Part shown: piece by piece, positions 23,219 through 35,755 of the stretch
Position numbering within the stretch: the first letter of the stretch is position 1
How the letters are laid out: each line of letters starts with the position of its first letter
DNA from: Sciurus carolinensis
Lineage: Eukaryota; Chordata; Mammalia; Rodentia; Sciuridae
Direction: 5' to 3'
DNA length: 64,000 bases
Assembly (NCBI RefSeq): GCF_902686445.1
Contig: NC_062214.1
Coordinates: forward strand, 49,129,454-49,193,453
Position numbers and translations under genes: made by a program
Notes under the pieces: model-generated
Seen by the model: the letters and a program-made list of their open reading frames with translations, nothing else
What the model was told of the DNA's origin: nothing
Database searches by the model: none

Positions 23219-26200
23219 TCTACATTCCATTTCTGTAGGAAAATGGGCGACAACATCTCCAAACTGCTTCCTGCTGAAAGGGGATGAAGTTGGGGAAAGA
23301 AACTCAAAGTCCTTGTTCTCTATCAGGTGGGGCATGAATAGTTAAGGGCATTCAGCATCAGAGAAGTCCAGAGGTCCACAGTAGCAGATGGCAGGTGACT
23401 AGACAAGGCATGCATAGGTCAGAGATGGCGCTAAGACAACAATAAAAATAGCAAAGCATTATTTTTTTGTAAATACTTAGCACAAAAATAATTAGTATTT
23501 CAGCCAGTCTCTGAAAACCATGAGGATGGTAACTCATAATCTTATCAGTGAAAAACAGATCAAGTTCATCAATGCAGGATGTTAGGAAGATTTGTAAGTC
23601 TATGAAATCAGTCTTAAATTAACTCAGGACAAATATGTGACTCTTGTGTTCATTATTATTAGGTACTCTCACACAAGAACCCTTCCCTCATAGCTTCTGG
23701 CTTTACTTATTTTGGTAGAGCTGACAAGTGTACATTGTAGGTTACATTTAAAAAATTATTGTTTTTACTTTTAAATGTCCATGTAGGACTGTGCTTTTAG
23801 GCTATATTTTCCTGCCAGGTGTTTAAGACCTGGCATATCTACTCTTAAGAGTCAGCTGAGATTCCTCAGAGATCACTCTTGGGGACATGTATGAAACCTC
23901 CTGGCTCCTTTAGCTTTCCATTACCAGTGGGGCCACTGGCCAGGATGGGTCAGGGTCTGGCTGACCATATGTGGCTTCTCTTGGAAGCATCAGGGACATT
24001 TCCATCTCAAATGACCTTCCTCTTTGCAGAATGTGCTCTGGTTGACATCCTATTTTCTAGGATCCTTTCTATCTCCTTGATCAGCAGACGGGGTGACTCA
24101 CCAGAGTTGCAGGGCTCAGAGAGGGGTCCTGTCATTCTCTGGGTCCTGGCTGACCTTAGAGGGCAAGGGTCACAATGTTGGTTGCTTTTACCTTGGTCCT
24201 TTTACTTCATTGACTTTGGTCTCCAAGGTTTTGGTTTTAAACACCCAGCAAGTCAGTTTCTCCAGTCATAAAGAGGGAGTAACAGGTTATAACTTCAATA
24301 TGTACAATTTTATAGATACCCCTTTCATTTAATTGGGGTTAGTATTAGCACTGGAAGTCAGCATTACATACTATCTGTCCAATAGGTGACGCCTTATTAC
24401 CTCAAATTAACCCAGGATTTTTTTGTTTTTGTTTTTGCTTTTTTTTTATTTTTGTTTTTATTTTTGTTTTTTGTTTTTTAGAAACAGCACTTCTGCAAAC
24501 TGATAACTGGTAACAGTTATAAAGTTTATAAGGAAAACAAAAAATTAACAGAGCAAAAACATATTCAGTTTGTCTAACAGCTATGAACAAAGAAAAATGA
24601 CTTTTATAATCTTGCACTTTCACTTAGTTATATATTATATCCCCTGTTTGTTATCACAGTAATCTTTACAACAAAAATCAATCTCTTGAACACAACTTTA
24701 AATGAGCTGAAGTCTAGCCTATTTTGGAACCATTTTAACATGGAGTAAGATGGGAGGCAGAGCCTTATCTCGGGTAATACAGGGCTCTTCACAAATCACA
24801 CAATACAACATTACATCTGAAACGTGAATCAAAGAAAGGCTAAGAGAGATTTTAATGTTATGTTTTGTGGAAAAAGTGGAAGAATTGTTCCATGTTTTAC
24901 AACATCACCTTTAAACAGATCAGGCTCTCCTTATTACCTTCCAAAAATGCATTTAAATTCCAATTCCAGTGTGAAGAGTAACACAAAATTGTATATATAA
25001 TTTATTGACAGCAGGTTACTTTATCCAGTTATAAAACATCAAATGACATGAATAAATGCCAACCAAATTTGTTATTTCTATACAAATCCAGGACTTTTTC
25101 TACAAATAATTTTAGCTTGGTTAACACCAACTTGGCAAAGTGCTCTCCTTTACACTTCACATTTAACTAAGATGAACTTTTAAAGTACAATTTAGAATCT
25201 AGAGTGCACAGTAACAAAAATCACAGGTCTGCATGTGTTAACAAAAATTAAAAGATAGCCTTAAATCTCTTATACATGTCGAAAACAGTGTTAATGATCA
25301 AAAATTTATTTAGTCAAAGCAAACAGATGTAAGACATGTCTTCAAATGACACTATGGCCCTTCTATGTCAGATACAATGTATAAAAGACAAGATCTATTG
25401 GTTATCTTGCCCATAAACTTACATAAACTTTCATTTTGCAAAAGTTACATAACACTTAAGGTTTAAACAAATATAGTTCTCAGATGCATCCATATACCTA
25501 GTCACATATATTTTTATTGTCAACAATATTGTTATAACCTAAATAACAGTTGTTTAACCAGTTACAAAGTAATTATTTAAGATTTTAAAACAAGTGCAAG
25601 CCCCAATTCCTTTAAGACTTTGTTTCCCCAAATTATAAAACCTAACAAATACAAGAAAATTATCTCCATAAATTTTAGCCAATTTAAACTCAAACACAAA
25701 CTTTTCAAGATTTACCTTCCGCAAACATTCTGGGACTTACTTAGACATTCACAAGTTTACATCCTTAGTTTTTTCCTCTTTCATCTTGAACTTCAGCCCA
25801 AGAATATTACTTTACAAGACAAAATACTTTCTCATCCAGAAACATCTCTTTTACCTTCTAATTTTCCATACTCAAATGTATTTTCATACCTAGAATTTTC
25901 TTTTATCTTTTCTAGTTTTGGGCCCTTTCTCAAATTCATATTCTGAAACAGCCTTTATGAATGTTATCTGTGCATTTAGTTTACACAACTAATTTCATCC
26001 CAGGAGAGGGTTGGACAATCCAGCATATACAAAAACTGTACCTTAATCTTTTTTATTCCAGGTTGCATTCAAGGGGTTGGAGCACAGGATGTTTTTGAGC
26101 CTGACCTGTATCCATTATCAGTATCACAATTGCCATCAACTTTGAGTTCTCCACTGTCATTTGTACCCAGAGGATCCTTTTGGTCCTTTTTCTTATACTA

Positions 26201-28092
26201 GGCATATTGATATGCAATGGAGAGGCCCTTTCCATCCTTTTCTTTAGGCTTCCTTGAAGATCCCTTTGCAGAGACTGTCTACAAAACACAGGTTGGTCTT
26301 AATTTCTGTCTTTTTCTTTTCTGGGAGCAGTTATTTATTCTGCCAGTCTCCCCTGACATTTAGTTTCATGAGATACTATTATGGTAAGAATTGCTTTGCC
26401 CCAGGGATGAATATCCCCTGATCACATGGGGTGTCCTATCATATTGTAAAAGGGGAGACTATGTCCCCAGGACATAAATCAACATTGCTATAACCTGCTG
26501 TCACATCCTTTGTGACCAGCAGCCTCCACCCCCATCCCCCAGGGGCAAAAAGGACTGAAAGGTAGGGCAGAAGTCAAGTCCTCTTTGGCCATTTTTCTAC
26601 AGCCCAGGCAACTTTTCTGGGATTCCCTCAACCCAATTTAGGGCTGATGTCCTTAACCCACAGTTACATGATCTGCAGCTGCCTGGAGACCATGTCAAGA
26701 AACAGTGCTGGGAGTGCCAGTACTGTTAAAAACATTAAATCTTTTTAACCCTTTCTCCAGGTGTGCTGCTATCCTTGTACACCAGAGGCAGTGACTTTTG
26801 GCACCTTCAACTTAGTTCCTGACTGTTCAGATCCCTTATCATGCAACTGCATAAATGCCTGTACATACAGAATCTCTTTCATATATTTCACTCCTGACAG
26901 ACTAACTTCAATATTAAGATTGTATAATAATCCAGAAAAATCATTCAAAGAGCAGATTGTGTTATAGTAAACCATCTTTCTCTTAGACAGGCTGATCCCT
27001 TTAGGTGACCCAGTTAGCCAAGATCTCTCTGCTCAACAGACTACTGGTAAGATCAATGCAGCATGGCTCAGGTCTTAAAGGGCCAGAAACAGATACAAGA
27101 AAAGACAGAAGAGAGTGGATCACTGAAACCAGGGCTGACAGAAAGTCTTTAAAACAGAAAGACCTGCATCTACAAATTTCTTCTATTTACTTTACTTTTG
27201 ACAGACCAACACCAACTGCAAGATTGTACAATAATCTAGGAAGTTATTTAAAAGCCAGGTCATCACAATAAAACATTATCTTAGACTTATAGGTGGCCCA
27301 TTTTTCAACCCGCTTTGCCTCTGACAGACCAACTCCAATTGCAAGATTTTACAAAAAAGAAATGCAGAGAGAGACAATCAGAGAGGAGCCCCAAAACCAT
27401 GGCCAACAAATGGGAACCTTTAAATCGACCAGTCAAGATCTTTCCCAAGAGATACCTATAGAATCAATTGCAGTACTGGTCATGTCTTAAAAGGGGCAGT
27501 AGTAGATACAAACAAAACAGACAACCAGAGGGAATTCCCAAGCCCAAGACCAACAAACAGATGAGAACCTAGAAGAGATTGGAAGGGAGAACATATCCCT
27601 AGGTTCTCCAGTCCCGCTTAACCATTACTTCTACACCAGTGGTGCCATAGATGTCCTCAGAAACGGGGACCAAATGTTCCCACAAAGAGGAACCAGATGT
27701 GTAGAATCAAGGGTCTTGGCCTGCACACTGGGGGACTTACCAAATGACCAAGGGTATCACGACTTTCCTGAGTTCAACTTCCTTTTTCTCAAAGTGGACC
27801 ATGATGGAACAACCAATACTATTTCAGGGAGAGAAGGAGGGAGTTCCTGGAAGCAAAAGGAGCTTTGGCAGCTGCTGGGATGGTCCCTCAGTCCCTTTAC
27901 TCACAGGCATAGCTCCTCTGGTTCGACCCAAGGCAAACTCACCAGTCTCTTAACTCTCCAGCAGTTGGTTCTCAACTAGTTTGCCAGGCACCTTGCATCC
28001 TCAGAATAGAAATGGTATTCCTTGTAGAACCAGGCCTGCCCAAGAAAGCTGGAGTTGGGGCCACTCTCAGCTCCCATCTGGGTCACCAAATT
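23219..28092 (-). other. Internal region of the B-C provirus, non-coding
   Basis: About 4.9 kb on the minus strand between the two LTRs. The part beside the 3' LTR (23219 to about 23300) matches the part beside copy D (32936 to about 33020). 24400-25950 is strongly AT-rich. 26700-27500 has imperfectly repeated phrases such as 'gacagaccaac.ccaa.tgcaaga' (at about 27203 and 27323). I see no retroviral protein motif. Frames such as 23879-24271 (+) are on the opposite strand and have no domain. Confidence 0.45.
28075..28092 (-). promoter_or_regulatory. Candidate primer binding site of the B-C provirus
   Basis: Reading the minus strand, the LTR end ..TGCAACA is followed after a few bases by TTGGTGACCCAGATGGGA. 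The first bases (TGGYGACC) resemble the tRNA-Arg-type primer sites of some class I elements, with C-to-T decay. The match is partial and the tRNA assignment is an inference. Confidence 0.4.
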
Positions 28093-28589
28093 TGTTGCAG
28101 AAAGTTCAGTCCTTGTCTCCGATGCCATTCAATAATGACAACACAGTTTTGAAAAAAAGTTAAAAGAAGGCTTATTACTTTGTTAGCAAAGGAGAAACAC
28201 AGGGGACTCCTGTCCCAAAGGCTGTGATTCTACCCATCAGCAGGAACAGGGAGCTTTTAAAAAGGTGATGCAAAAGCTGTATTCCACATAGTCTCTGTCT
28301 GGAGTTAATTCACTTGATAATTTAGGAGATAATCATTTCTGAGATCTTCTGGTACCATCCCCAAAGTCTGCATTACTTCGTTCCTATGGTGGGTGTGTAC
28401 TCAGGGACAGATAACTCTGCCTAGGATGGGGAAGAAAAGTAATACTATTTACCTTGAGATTAGGAATGGGGAGTGATCAGGGAGGAGCAGGGAGAGAGGA
28501 AGAGAAAGAAACATGTCCATTTTAAAAATAAGTTGCAGTGGCAGAGCAACAAGGGCTATATTCAAAGCATAAAGTGGACCACTGTTTCA
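28093..28589 (-). repeat. Cluster LTR copy C (5' LTR)
   Basis: 497 bp, uninterrupted, beginning TGTTGCAGAAAGTTCAG on the plus strand and ending near 'ccactgtttca'. It is the best-preserved copy and the reference for aligning A, B and D. Confidence 0.75.
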
Positions 28590-29635
28590 ATATGTTAATT
28601 CTTTCCTTTTCCAGGGCATATTCTCAATAAGCTAACATACATTTTATCATTAAGGTAAATACAAAGAGAAAAAATCCTCCCTTAGGTCTCTCACCAACTC
28701 CATATGTAATTTTCTTTTAAACTTTCTTATTAAAAAATAGAGCAACATTTGATCAGAAAAGTAAAAATAGAATGGGGGCAGAATGGGGGAGGAGAAATTT
28801 AATCCTCTCATTGCCCTCTTCCCTTTATGCCATTTGGAGTTAGAATAAGTGGCTATAAAAGCTGCTCTGACTTTGGGGACCAGCTTGTCAGGGCAGGGGT
28901 AGGTGGACGATGACATTCCTTCTTGCTGTTTTCATAGCCTGTGCAGTTTCCTGATTTGGTGGAGTCACAACAGCTGCTGACCTGGGGGCTGTGAATTATT
29001 ACAGGGGTATTATGGATCAATAAATGTTCCTGAATTGACCCATAAACAAAAGAGCAATATGCCTCCCACACATATATGACACCATTTTTCAAAAGGACAT
29101 CAATGGTGTGGTGGTTGATTAATGCAAGCTCATTCTGAAGAGTACCTGTGTCTGTGGAAGCCCTGGAACACTGTGTTCTGGAAACTGAGAGCACCATTAT
29201 GTTCTATTGGTGATATTTTCATGATATTTTAAAAGAAAAGCTCACAAGGCAAAGTGATGAGTATTGAGAACAGATCATTGTTGTAAGCCAAGGACTGAAG
29301 AGGGATGAACATCATTAGGGAATTTGGGACTGAGGGAACTGATTTATGGCTCAACTGTGAAGCTGGAAACATGATGGGTATTAGTCAAAAAGCAGAGTAT
29401 TGTACACCAGAAAGTAAGTTTTAATCTAATCATATACAACGCATTTTATTAAATTGACACATTAACTAGAAAAATTAATTTTAATAATTTTTTAAAGTTT
29501 TTCAACTGAAAAAAACTCCTTCCTTATACATCGGGGAAAAATCAGTTCTGATTTTGATAGACCTGACATTTATGAGTCATTGGTTGTAGGTAACCCAAAT
29601 AACCCCTAAGGCTGCCTCAAAGTCTTTTAGATTTT
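28590..29635. other. No recognised feature
   Basis: About 1 kb. The overlapping minus frames at 28650-28916 and 28853-29197 have no recognisable domain. Confidence 0.35.
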
Positions 29636-30585
29636 GCTTCACATCTGTTAGAATGACTATTATCAAAAAGACTGATAACAACAATTATTGACAAGTATAT
29701 GGGGAAATGAAAGCCCTTGAACACTTTGGAATATAAATTAATGCAGCTATTATGGAATATAATATGAATGTTCTTTAAAAGTTAAAATAGAACTATCATG
29801 TGATCCAGTAATCCTATTATTGGCATATATTCAAAGAAAACCAAATCAGTACATCAAAGAGATACCTGCATTCCCATGTTCATTATTATAGCATTATTCA
29901 CAATAGCCAAGATATGGATCAACATAAGGGTCCATCAACAGATGAATGGAAAAGAAAATGTAGTATATATACAGGGTGGACTACTATTCAGTGGCATAAA
30001 AGAAAATCCTGTCATTTTGCAACAACATGAATGAACCTGGAGGACACTATATTAAATGAAAGACAAATACTGAATTATATCACTTTAAAGTGGAATCTAA
30101 AAAAGTTCATCTCATAGAAGTAGAGACAATAGTGATCACCAGAAGCTGGGAGAAGGGATGGCAGAAAAACAGGGAAATGTTGAATAAAGGGTGTTAGGGC
30201 TTAGATATTATGTGTCCCCCCAATTAAAACTGTGAAACTGTGAGCCCCAATTAAATTTCCCCTCCTTTAAAATATGTTCTCATCACATATTTTGGTCACA
30301 GTGATGTGAAATCTGACTAAAACAAAGGACATACAGTTTGGAGAAATAAGTTCTGAAGATCTATTGTACAGTGTGGAGACTATAGTCAATAATAATGTAT
30401 TGTACACTTGAAAATTGCTGAGAGTAGATCTTAAATCTTTTCACAACAAAAAATAAATACATCAGGTGATGGATAGTTAATTAGTTTGAATCATTTTGCA
30501 AATATATACATATATCAAAATATCACATTGTGTACTATAAATATATACTCAACTCTGATTTTTCAATATCTTAATAAAACTGGAA
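29636..30585 (+). mobile_element. Ancient L1 (L1M-type) 3' end, sense
   Basis: Frames are destroyed but the order is that of an old L1 ORF2 end and 3'UTR: 'tcacatctgttagaatgact', 'cattattcacaatagccaag', 'ccatcaacagatgaatgg', 'aacatgaatgaacctggagg', 'tgatcaccagaagctggga', then 'gtacagtgtggagactatag'. A MaLR remnant at 30190-30325 interrupts it. Confidence 0.85.
30190..30325 (+). repeat. Internally deleted MaLR LTR
   Basis: Only the two ends remain: 'gtgttagggcttagatatta' with 'tgtcccccca', directly joined to 'actgtgagccccaattaaat', 'tttggtcacagtgatgtgaa' and 'ctgactaaaaca'. The middle 250 bp or so is missing. It lies inside the old L1. Confidence 0.75.
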
Positions 30586-32594
30586 GGGAAAAAGAAAGTA
30601 TTGAGACAGAGGCAGACCTACACATTTAACCTGTTTGATCTTCAGGTTCTGTCCTGCCACACGGGGCAGTTACAGGCACTAAACAAAAGAGCTCCTACAT
30701 CACAAAGTGGACCTATGGCAGATGCTTCCAGACCCCAGTCTCATTCTCTCACTGAATATCCTGACTCCCTTTTGTGAGACCCACCTCCTCAGTGATCCCA
30801 CTTCCTACTCTACTCCTTATGTTTCTAGGAATGAGAACCAACCCTACAGACTTGGCTCTAACCACCATGGTGGACTCAGTGTATACACATAGCCCAACCA
30901 GAGACAATCACCAATGACACTGAGATGCTTGCGAAAGAAAAGGAACTTGCATCTTCTACCATGGAAATTCAGATGAAATTCTTTTCTGCTTGACATGAAT
31001 GCAAAATGTCAGTCCCTCAGGAGGTTCTGGCAACCTTCTTGGGACCATAAGGGGAGAGGCTGCCTGTAAATGGAGCAGGGAAATAAAGTGAATACTGAAT
31101 CCTGGTTCCGTTATTGGTACCTTGAAGCAAGCCTTACCTGGATCTGTAAATGAACTGCTCAGTTAAATGATCCAATAAGTATTTTCCATAGTTTTAGACT
31201 GCAAAATGAGGCTTCCTCATATACACAACATAAAATTCTGGCCACCCCTTAACTTTTGTCTTGGTGAGTAGTAAATGGCAGCATTATTACTATGATTATT
31301 TTATATTATTCTTCTACCCTGATATCTAATTAGAAAATCTAATGCATGCAGATTGCTCTGCCAGGTGATAGGGGAAAAACAAATGAGTCCAATGTGACTT
31401 AGTAATGTAGAGATGACACAAATACCTAAAAGTAACAAGACGGTAAGGGGTGATGGCCAAGGAATTTCAGAATGTTCCTCTGAGAATGTAAATGCCAGAC
31501 ACAAAGAGCAGAGAGCTATTCTTGATTGAATGACTTTTGACCTAGCTTTGATACATAAAATTTAGACATAAGGAATGGGAGAATTATAAAAAAAGAGGCA
31601 TGGGAGACTCACTCTTAAGACCTCCTCTTCACTTTCCCTCATGAAGGTCAGAGCTAGCTCTCTTGCATCTCACCCACATGAAAATAACTTTCCTCTGCAT
31701 GTCTAGATTAACTGTCCCTAAAAATAAACAGGTTGTCCCATTCATCTTCCATCATCTTGACCTGACAGAAGGGAGCGTGGGCCCTGGCTGTGTCCTGTAG
31801 GACCAACCACCTCCTGTTGAACTTGAGCTTCTCAGTCCAAGTTGAGCTCCATTCTGGCCAACATTGGTTAACTCTTATGGATATCAAGCCATGTTCCCCA
31901 AACATTTCTCAGTGAGAGAGGGATCAAATCACCTTTCAAGGTGCAACTGGCTAGCGGCTTATGACATCCTTTTCCTTTCTCCACTTGGATGTCTGTGGTC
32001 CCTCAAGAAATCACATGATGGGGCAAAAACCAGACATGACTACCAACACCTCTTAGACTTTTGTTTTCCAAAACACTAAGCCAGGAAAAGAGGGAGAGGT
32101 AGAGGCTTCGATAGGTGCAGTGAGCCAGGGCTTCCTTTGAACTTAACAGACTGTCCACTAGGTATGAAGGAGGAGAGAGGCTATGGAGGACAGGGAGAGG
32201 CTTTAGGCTCCATCTACCAGGGAGGAGGTGGACCCTGGGTAGCTCATTGTATCAGGTGACTTCCTGCAGTTCCCAGCCTCCCGGAAGCCCAACCCAGTGG
32301 GGCTAATCCAAGAACCTTGCCTACGCCTGAAATGGCCCTGGTAGGTGAAAAGGAAAGATTGGGCTCAGACTTCCCCTTATAACCAGATGTGGAATTTCCC
32401 ATGGTCTTAGGTAAAGAGTGTAAAGCTAAATGTAGTTGACACATGGAATTTTTTTTTAAATGCGGTATATCTATGGACTGAAATTCACACCTGTACCAGG
32501 CTGTGACTTTGCCTCCATCTGTCCTTTGTCTGGAGGATAACATGTTCACCTTAACAGCCACCTCTCCAGAGTGGACCTTTAAGTCTGATAGCCT
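30586..32594. other. No recognised feature
   Basis: About 2 kb of unique-looking sequence. A minus frame of 128 codons at 32244-32630 runs into LTR copy D and has no domain. Confidence 0.35.
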
Positions 32595-32935
32595 TGTTAC
32601 CAAAAGCTCATTCCTCATCCCTGATGCCAATCCAATTCAAAGACAAGGATTTAAGAAAAAGAAGTTTTATCACTTTGCTAGCAAAGGAGAAACACAGGGA
32701 TCTCTTGTCTGAGAGCCTGTGATTCTTCCCATGAGGGAAAACAGAGGGTTTTTAAAGAGGTGATCAAAAGAAATCCTATTTCCTGAGATTAAAGAGGAAA
32801 GATTAGGGAGGAGAGGATCAGGGAGGAGATCAAGGAGAAGAGAACAGGAAGGAGAGAAAAAAACATGTCCATTTTAGAGCAGCAAGGGCTAGATTCAAAG
32901 CATGAAGTGGACCACTCTTAAATTTCCCCACTGTC
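32595..32935 (-). repeat. Cluster LTR copy D (3' LTR), shortened
   Basis: Begins TGTTACCAAAAGCTCA and contains 'gatgccaatccaattcaa', 'gcaaaggagaaacacaggg' and 'gggctagattcaaagcatg'. Compared with copy C it lacks a middle block of roughly 150 bp (the region after 'ttttaaagaggtgat'). Confidence 0.7.
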
Positions 32936-33225
32936 AATTTCTGTCTTCCATTTTTATGGAAAGACTAAGCAACTACACCTCCAAGCAGTTTCCTGTTGAA
33001 AATGGGCAATGAAGGAGGTCTTTAAGGTGGAAGGTTTTTACTTGTTGCCATTTTCTCTTCTGGGCTTTGGTTGTATAGTTGTAAAGGGATGAAAAGCAAC
33101 AGAGAAGTAAATGAAAAGACACATACACTAGTGCAATGATGAGTGGGAAAAAAAATATATATCTCTTTTAGACCTGCAAGTGCCATATTTAAGGCATGAA
33201 GTGGACTACTATTATAGCCTCACCT
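32936..33225 (-). repeat. Residual internal sequence and LTR tip of provirus D
   Basis: 32936 to about 33020 aligns with the inner flank of copy B ('cttccatttttatggaaag', 'ctccaagcagtttcctgttg'). At about 33174-33225 a second copy of the LTR tip appears ('gccatatttaaggcatgaag', 'tggactactattata'), as expected for the remnant of a 5' LTR after a large internal deletion. Confidence 0.5.
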
Positions 33226-34221
33226 CTGCTCATATAGATCCGGGTCATGGGATAATCTGAAAGAAATTGCCTAGAGTCACATGGCACAGTAGAGGGGCCC
33301 TTTCCCTCCTCTGCATCCTCTGTTGTCAAGATGAATGTCCCCAGGCTACAACCTCCTTCCATCAGACACTATCTGGGACCTTTCCAGTTTCAAGAATATC
33401 CACTTTTCCAGAGCCCCTCACAGCCTTCACAAATTTTTCCCCAACTAGACATTAAAGATACATCCATGGTGGGTTTTCATTTTGTTTTGTTTCCTATGAT
33501 TGAGGTTGCCATTGTGGAATTTTCACCCATATTCTTCCCAGAATGGAAAACTACTCAGTGCCTCTAAGTAAAAATAATTTCCCATCCAATTTACAGTGAT
33601 TCTAAAAGTAGCTGTCATGTTGATGCTATCATTCCCTCCAGTGCAAACTGCCTCCACAGATTCTGACGGACCAAGGAAAAAAGATGGAGACTAAAAACTC
33701 AACTGAAACCAAGTAGTCCCCATGCTGGGCGCTACATGGTTGTCAATGTGTTCCACCCAGGTATGCTCAGGGAATTGAGAGGGACACAGGGATAAACTGG
33801 GAAGGATAATGCAGGAGGGATTATCCAGGAGGACTTCATTGGCTGCCTCTCCCTGGGGTCACTGACTGATGGGGCAGGTTGGAGAGGATCACATGTCCAA
33901 CACCTCAGATGCTGCTATGGCAAAGCAAGACAGTGGACTAGTCATCTCCGTAGGTCCATTTGTCTCTGTTTCCCCTTCTTCTGAAGGTGAATACATGATG
34001 TGATGGGGAAACAGGTACCGACTTCATGAAGGTGCAGTAAAGAACCAACTGAAGTAAGCCGCACCATGACAAAGGCCAGGCAGTAGGCAGAGGGTGAGGA
34101 GGCCATGCAGGAATGCAGGCAGAAGGGCTGCAGAGTACCCTGGAGAAAGCCTGTAGCATCCCTGAAAATATGGCAGAACCATCTTTGTGCTCATACCTTA
34201 GCCAAACAGAAAGTGCCTCAA
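33226..34221. other. No recognised feature
   Basis: About 1 kb without a repeat or frame that I can support. Confidence 0.4.
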
Positions 34222-34358
34222 TAGTAATACTCACCTGTAGTTTCAGGTACTGGTCAGAGACTGAGGCAGGAGGATCAATTGACCTGGGATTTCAAGACCA
34301 CCCTGGGCAACATAATGAGACACATCTCAAAACAAAAAGAAAAATAAAAACAAAAAAC
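34222..34358 (+). mobile_element. B1-like (7SL-derived) SINE, sense
   Basis: 'actcacctgtagtttcagg', 'gagactgaggcaggaggatc' and 'ccctgggcaacataatgaga' are the order of an Alu/B1-type monomer, ending in an A-rich tail. There is no ID half. It is older and more diverged than the dimeric copies. Confidence 0.7.
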
Positions 34359-35651
34359 TGACTAGTTGGAACAAAGTACAGGACACTCAGAGGACAGGGA
34401 ACCCCACTCAGAGGGTTCCACCAAACCATTTCTGACAGTTGATGGAAGGCAATCCTGATTCCACCCAAGCCTGGTCATTGTCAGAGTATGTTCACATGTC
34501 ACCCCCTGCCCTTCATTAAATGAAGGCACCACGCTCTGGGTTTGAGAATCATCCCACTGTGTACTAATATGTCCTTCCAAGACTCCCAGATGCCATCAGA
34601 TAGAGCAGTTTTAACTTAATCTAAAGTTCCAAAGTTGGGCCTGAGGTCATTAAAGAAAAATGGTTGGTACAGGGAGAACAGCATGTGTCATAACACATCC
34701 AAATGGTCATTTCTTCCCACACTTTTGTTTAAACAAAATCATCCAATCATGGCAACTCTTTCCATGTTTACATCTTTTGCAGATAAAAAACCCAACTTAT
34801 AGCCCACATACTGACCCAGAAAGGGGTACTGCCCTGCAAGCAGGCTCCATGATGGAAACTTATAGTCCTGCCTGTGGCTTACTCCTCCTCCCAAAGCTCT
34901 AAGCACTTGGCTTCCACTGGACAATCCAGAGGACCCCACATTCTCCAACCAGGCTCCAGTTAGCATATTCTGCAAAGTTTTACCACCGAGGTGACCTTAA
35001 CAACCCATGTCATTTAGCTCCCACTTCTGGGAAAGGAAAGAACACAGCTTCAGTGTTTCCTGAAGCATACCCCCACCAGTGGGTCCAAAGGAATTCAAGT
35101 CTCACAACACTCTATTCAGACAGCTAAAATGTACCCATGAGTCACATACACCATTTCTCCAAGTAAGAATTGAGGCAGCTGCTGGGTGCTCAATAAGATC
35201 ATCAAAATCATAATAATCATGACTAACACCTGATTAATCACCACATGGCCCCAATATCATGGAAGCACACCAAGAGCACATTGAAGAGAGGGCAAGGGAT
35301 GTGAGAGAAAGAGAATGAGAAGCGAATAATGTGAGCCCACAGGCAACCCTACCTGCTCCCCACCAATGGACTGCAGAAAGTTCCAAAAGTACAGGAGGTG
35401 GTGGGTCCACTCTCCCCATGCTCTGCTCCCTGTGCTCTTCAGAACTTGAGTGGCTCTCTAGCTGAGCAGTAAGACTGCAATGTCACACTCTGTGGCCCCA
35501 CCCCAATCCAGCAGCATCACTAGGTCTCAACTAGTAAGTGTGACATACCCCACATGGTAGTGCACCCTACTAACTGTTACACCCACTCTCACATAGCACA
35601 CAGCCCCTCAAACCCCACCCTACTCAAGTTTATGTGCACCTCCCCCCTCCC
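34359..35651. other. No recognised feature
   Basis: About 1.3 kb of unique-looking sequence with only short, domain-free frames. Confidence 0.4.
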
Positions 35652-35755
35652 TTTTTTTTTTTTTTTTTTTTTTTTTGCAGTGCTAGGGATTTGAACCCAG
35701 GGCCTTGTGCTTGCAAGGCAAGCACCCTACCAACTGAGCTATATCCCCAGCCCCA
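35652..35755 (-). mobile_element. ID element (tRNA-derived SINE), antisense
   Basis: A 25-bp poly-T leads into a clean antisense ID unit. Read on the minus strand: GGGGCTGGGGATATAGCTC, AGTTGGTAGGGTGCTTGCC, then GGGTTCAAATCCCTAGCACT. The A-box-like and B-box-like tRNA promoter sequences are intact in appearance. The low divergence suggests a recent insertion. It is a monomer, not the right half of a dimer. Confidence 0.9.

Larger units (their letters stand above)
22267..28589 (-). mobile_element. Decayed provirus bounded by cluster LTRs B and C
   Basis: Two LTRs of one family (B at 22267-23218 and C at 28093-28589) lie in the same minus orientation. C has a primer-site-like sequence directly inside it. 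B has, on its inner side, sequence shared with the inner side of copy D. So C is the 5' LTR and B the 3' LTR. The internal 4.9 kb is AT-rich and has no frame above about 130 codons. I recognise no gag, pol or env domain. It could be a non-autonomous or heavily mutated element. Confidence 0.6.

Noticed and set aside
23879..24271. 130-codon plus-strand frame
   Set aside because: It lies antisense within proviral internal sequence, overlaps another frame at 24093-24332 and has no recognisable domain.
32244..32630. 128-codon minus-strand frame
   Set aside because: It crosses from unique DNA into an LTR, has no domain and no supporting gene structure.
35652..35755. tRNA gene
   Set aside because: The tRNA-like sequence with box A and B is an ID SINE: poly-T/poly-A tail present, and no complete cloverleaf or terminator was seen.
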